The notes beneath the pieces are model-generated. The model was not told where the DNA came from. It worked only from the letters and a program-made list of their open reading frames with translations, and searched no databases. The position numbers and the translations under genes are program-made. From Methanocorpusculum sp. (GTDB lineage Archaea; Halobacteriota; Methanomicrobia; Methanomicrobiales; Methanocorpusculaceae), in contig JAGARL010000076.1 of NCBI GenBank assembly GCA_017622255.1, positions 1-6,330 on the forward strand: a stretch of DNA of 6,330 nt, written 5' to 3'. Shown piece by piece: positions 5,558-6,330 of the stretch (positions are counted from its first letter, which is position 1; each line of letters opens with the position of its first letter).

Positions 5558-6330
5558 CCGTACACCTCGCAGAGTTTGTCCACTGCCGCCGCGTCATGGG
5601 CGAAAGAGAGGAAGTTCGTCTCAAACTGAGACGGTGGAAGGAAGACCCCTGCGCCAAGCGCAGACTCCCAGAACGACCGGAAAGCGGCAGTATCAGACTC
5701 CTTTGCCTCGCGGTAATTCTTCGGCGCAGTCTCGCGGAAGAAGTATTTGAACATCGAACCGCAGGAAACAAACGAGTCCGCGTTTCCGCGGATGCTTTCC
5801 CGGATGCGGGAAACTGCCGCCTCCGCTTTTCCGTAGAGTTCTGCATTCTCATGCAGGAAGCAAAGCGCCGCAATTCCTGCCGCCATAGAAAGCGGATTCG
5901 CGTTGAACGTTCCGGCGTTGTACACAGCACCCGAAGGAGACACCATCTCCATAATCTCGCGGCGTGCCCCGAAGACGCCGACCGGAAGACCGCCGCCGAC
6001 GATTTTTCCAAGCGTGGTAATGTCCGGCGTGACGCCGAATTTACCCTGCGCACCGCTCAGACCTAAGCGGTAGCCGGTGATGACCTCATCGAAGATTAAG
6101 AGAACATCATGAGCGCGGGTAATCTCGCGAACCGCTTCCAGATATCCAGCCTCCGGAAGGACAGGACCGACATTTCCCATCACCGGTTCGATGATGAATG
6201 CGGCAATGTTGTCATTTTTGGCGAGAAGCTCTTCAAGGGCTTCTGCATCATTGTAGGCAACCTGCCTGGTTGCCGCCGCAAACTCAGCCGGAACGCCGGC
6301 AGAATCAGGCGTCCCATGTGTGAGCGCTCC
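5548..6330 (-). CDS. hemL: Glutamate-1-semialdehyde 2,1-aminomutase (C-terminal part)
   Basis: These are the last 260 residues of HemL; the frame is open to the right edge and about 160 N-terminal residues lie outside. The enzyme uses PLP to turn glutamate-1-semialdehyde into 5-aminolevulinate, the first dedicated tetrapyrrole precursor of the C5 pathway. Seen: AFIIEPVMGNVG (fragment residues 44-55), LLIFDEVITGYRLG (77-90) with the PLP-contacting Asp81, TTLGKIVGGGLPVGVFG (105-121) with Lys109 as the Schiff-base lysine, and YNAGTFNANPLSMAAG, the usual late substrate segment. The distance from the lysine to the C-terminus (about 151 residues) fits the family. The product feeds HemB (not in the window) and then HemC, whose start overlaps this stop by 10 bases. 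An in-frame GTG at 6183 is an internal valine, not a start. Confidence 0.95.
   Translation of the reverse strand, partial: GALTHGTPDSAGVPAEFAAATRQVAYNDAEALEELLAKNDNIAAFIIEPVMGNVGPVLPEAGYLEAVREITRAHDVLLIFDEVITGYRLGLSGAQGKFGVTPDITTLGKIVGGGLPVGVFGARREIMEMVSPSGAVYNAGTFNANPLSMAAGIAALCFLHENAELYGKAEAAVSRIRESIRGNADSFVSCGSMFKYFFRETAPKNYREAKESDTAAFRSFWESALGAGVFLPPSQFETNFLSFAHDAAAVDKLCEVYGCL
5563..5568 (-). promoter_or_regulatory. Ribosome binding site of hemC
   Basis: GAGGTG on the minus strand lies 5 bases before the hemC ATG at 5557, within the last codons of hemL. It supports the start and shows that hemC is translated from its own site in a polycistronic message. Confidence 0.75.

Overview
The window most likely comes from a methanogenic archaeon of the Methanomicrobiales. 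A Methanocorpusculum-like genome is my best guess, but this rests on gene content and style, not on a database match. Supporting signs are an archaeal-type indolepyruvate:ferredoxin oxidoreductase (iorAB), a C5-pathway tetrapyrrole operon (hemL-hemC-cobA) as used for siroheme, cobamide and F430 synthesis, ATGA start/stop overlaps, GGAGGTG-type ribosome binding sites, and oligo-T tracts after genes.

Plus strand, 2-3479. The 3' end of iorA (TPP-domain end plus two 4Fe-4S motifs) overlaps iorB by ATGA. Eight bases later, across a T7 tract, starts a PLP-dependent cysteine desulfurase-family protein (1086-2237). A 102-residue protein of unknown function follows (2260-2568). It overlaps by ATGA an alpha/beta hydrolase (2565-3479). 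iorA and iorB form one enzyme that oxidises aryl pyruvates to aryl-acetyl-CoA with reduction of ferredoxin. The last two genes look translationally coupled. Nothing in the sequence proves that the three downstream genes work with iorAB.

Intergenic, 3480-3938. This 459-base gap lies between convergent genes. It starts with a T-rich terminator-like stretch. It then holds a roughly 340-base unit (3497-3838) bounded by imperfect inverted repeats of about 60 bases, with several perfect or near-perfect short hairpins and a second nested inverted repeat. It resembles a non-autonomous, MITE-like intergenic element or a large structured RNA, and is the most unusual thing in the window. The last 100 bases are AT-richer, with no recognised feature.

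Minus strand, 6330-3939. In transcription order: hemL (glutamate-1-semialdehyde aminomutase, N-terminal part outside the window), hemC (porphobilinogen deaminase) and cobA (uroporphyrinogen-III C-methyltransferase). They overlap by 10 and 4 bases and form a tight operon supplying precursors and then precorrin-2 for siroheme, B12-type cobamides and coenzyme F430. No hemD lies between hemC and cobA or after cobA within the window.

No tRNA, rRNA, CRISPR array, transposase or phage gene was seen.
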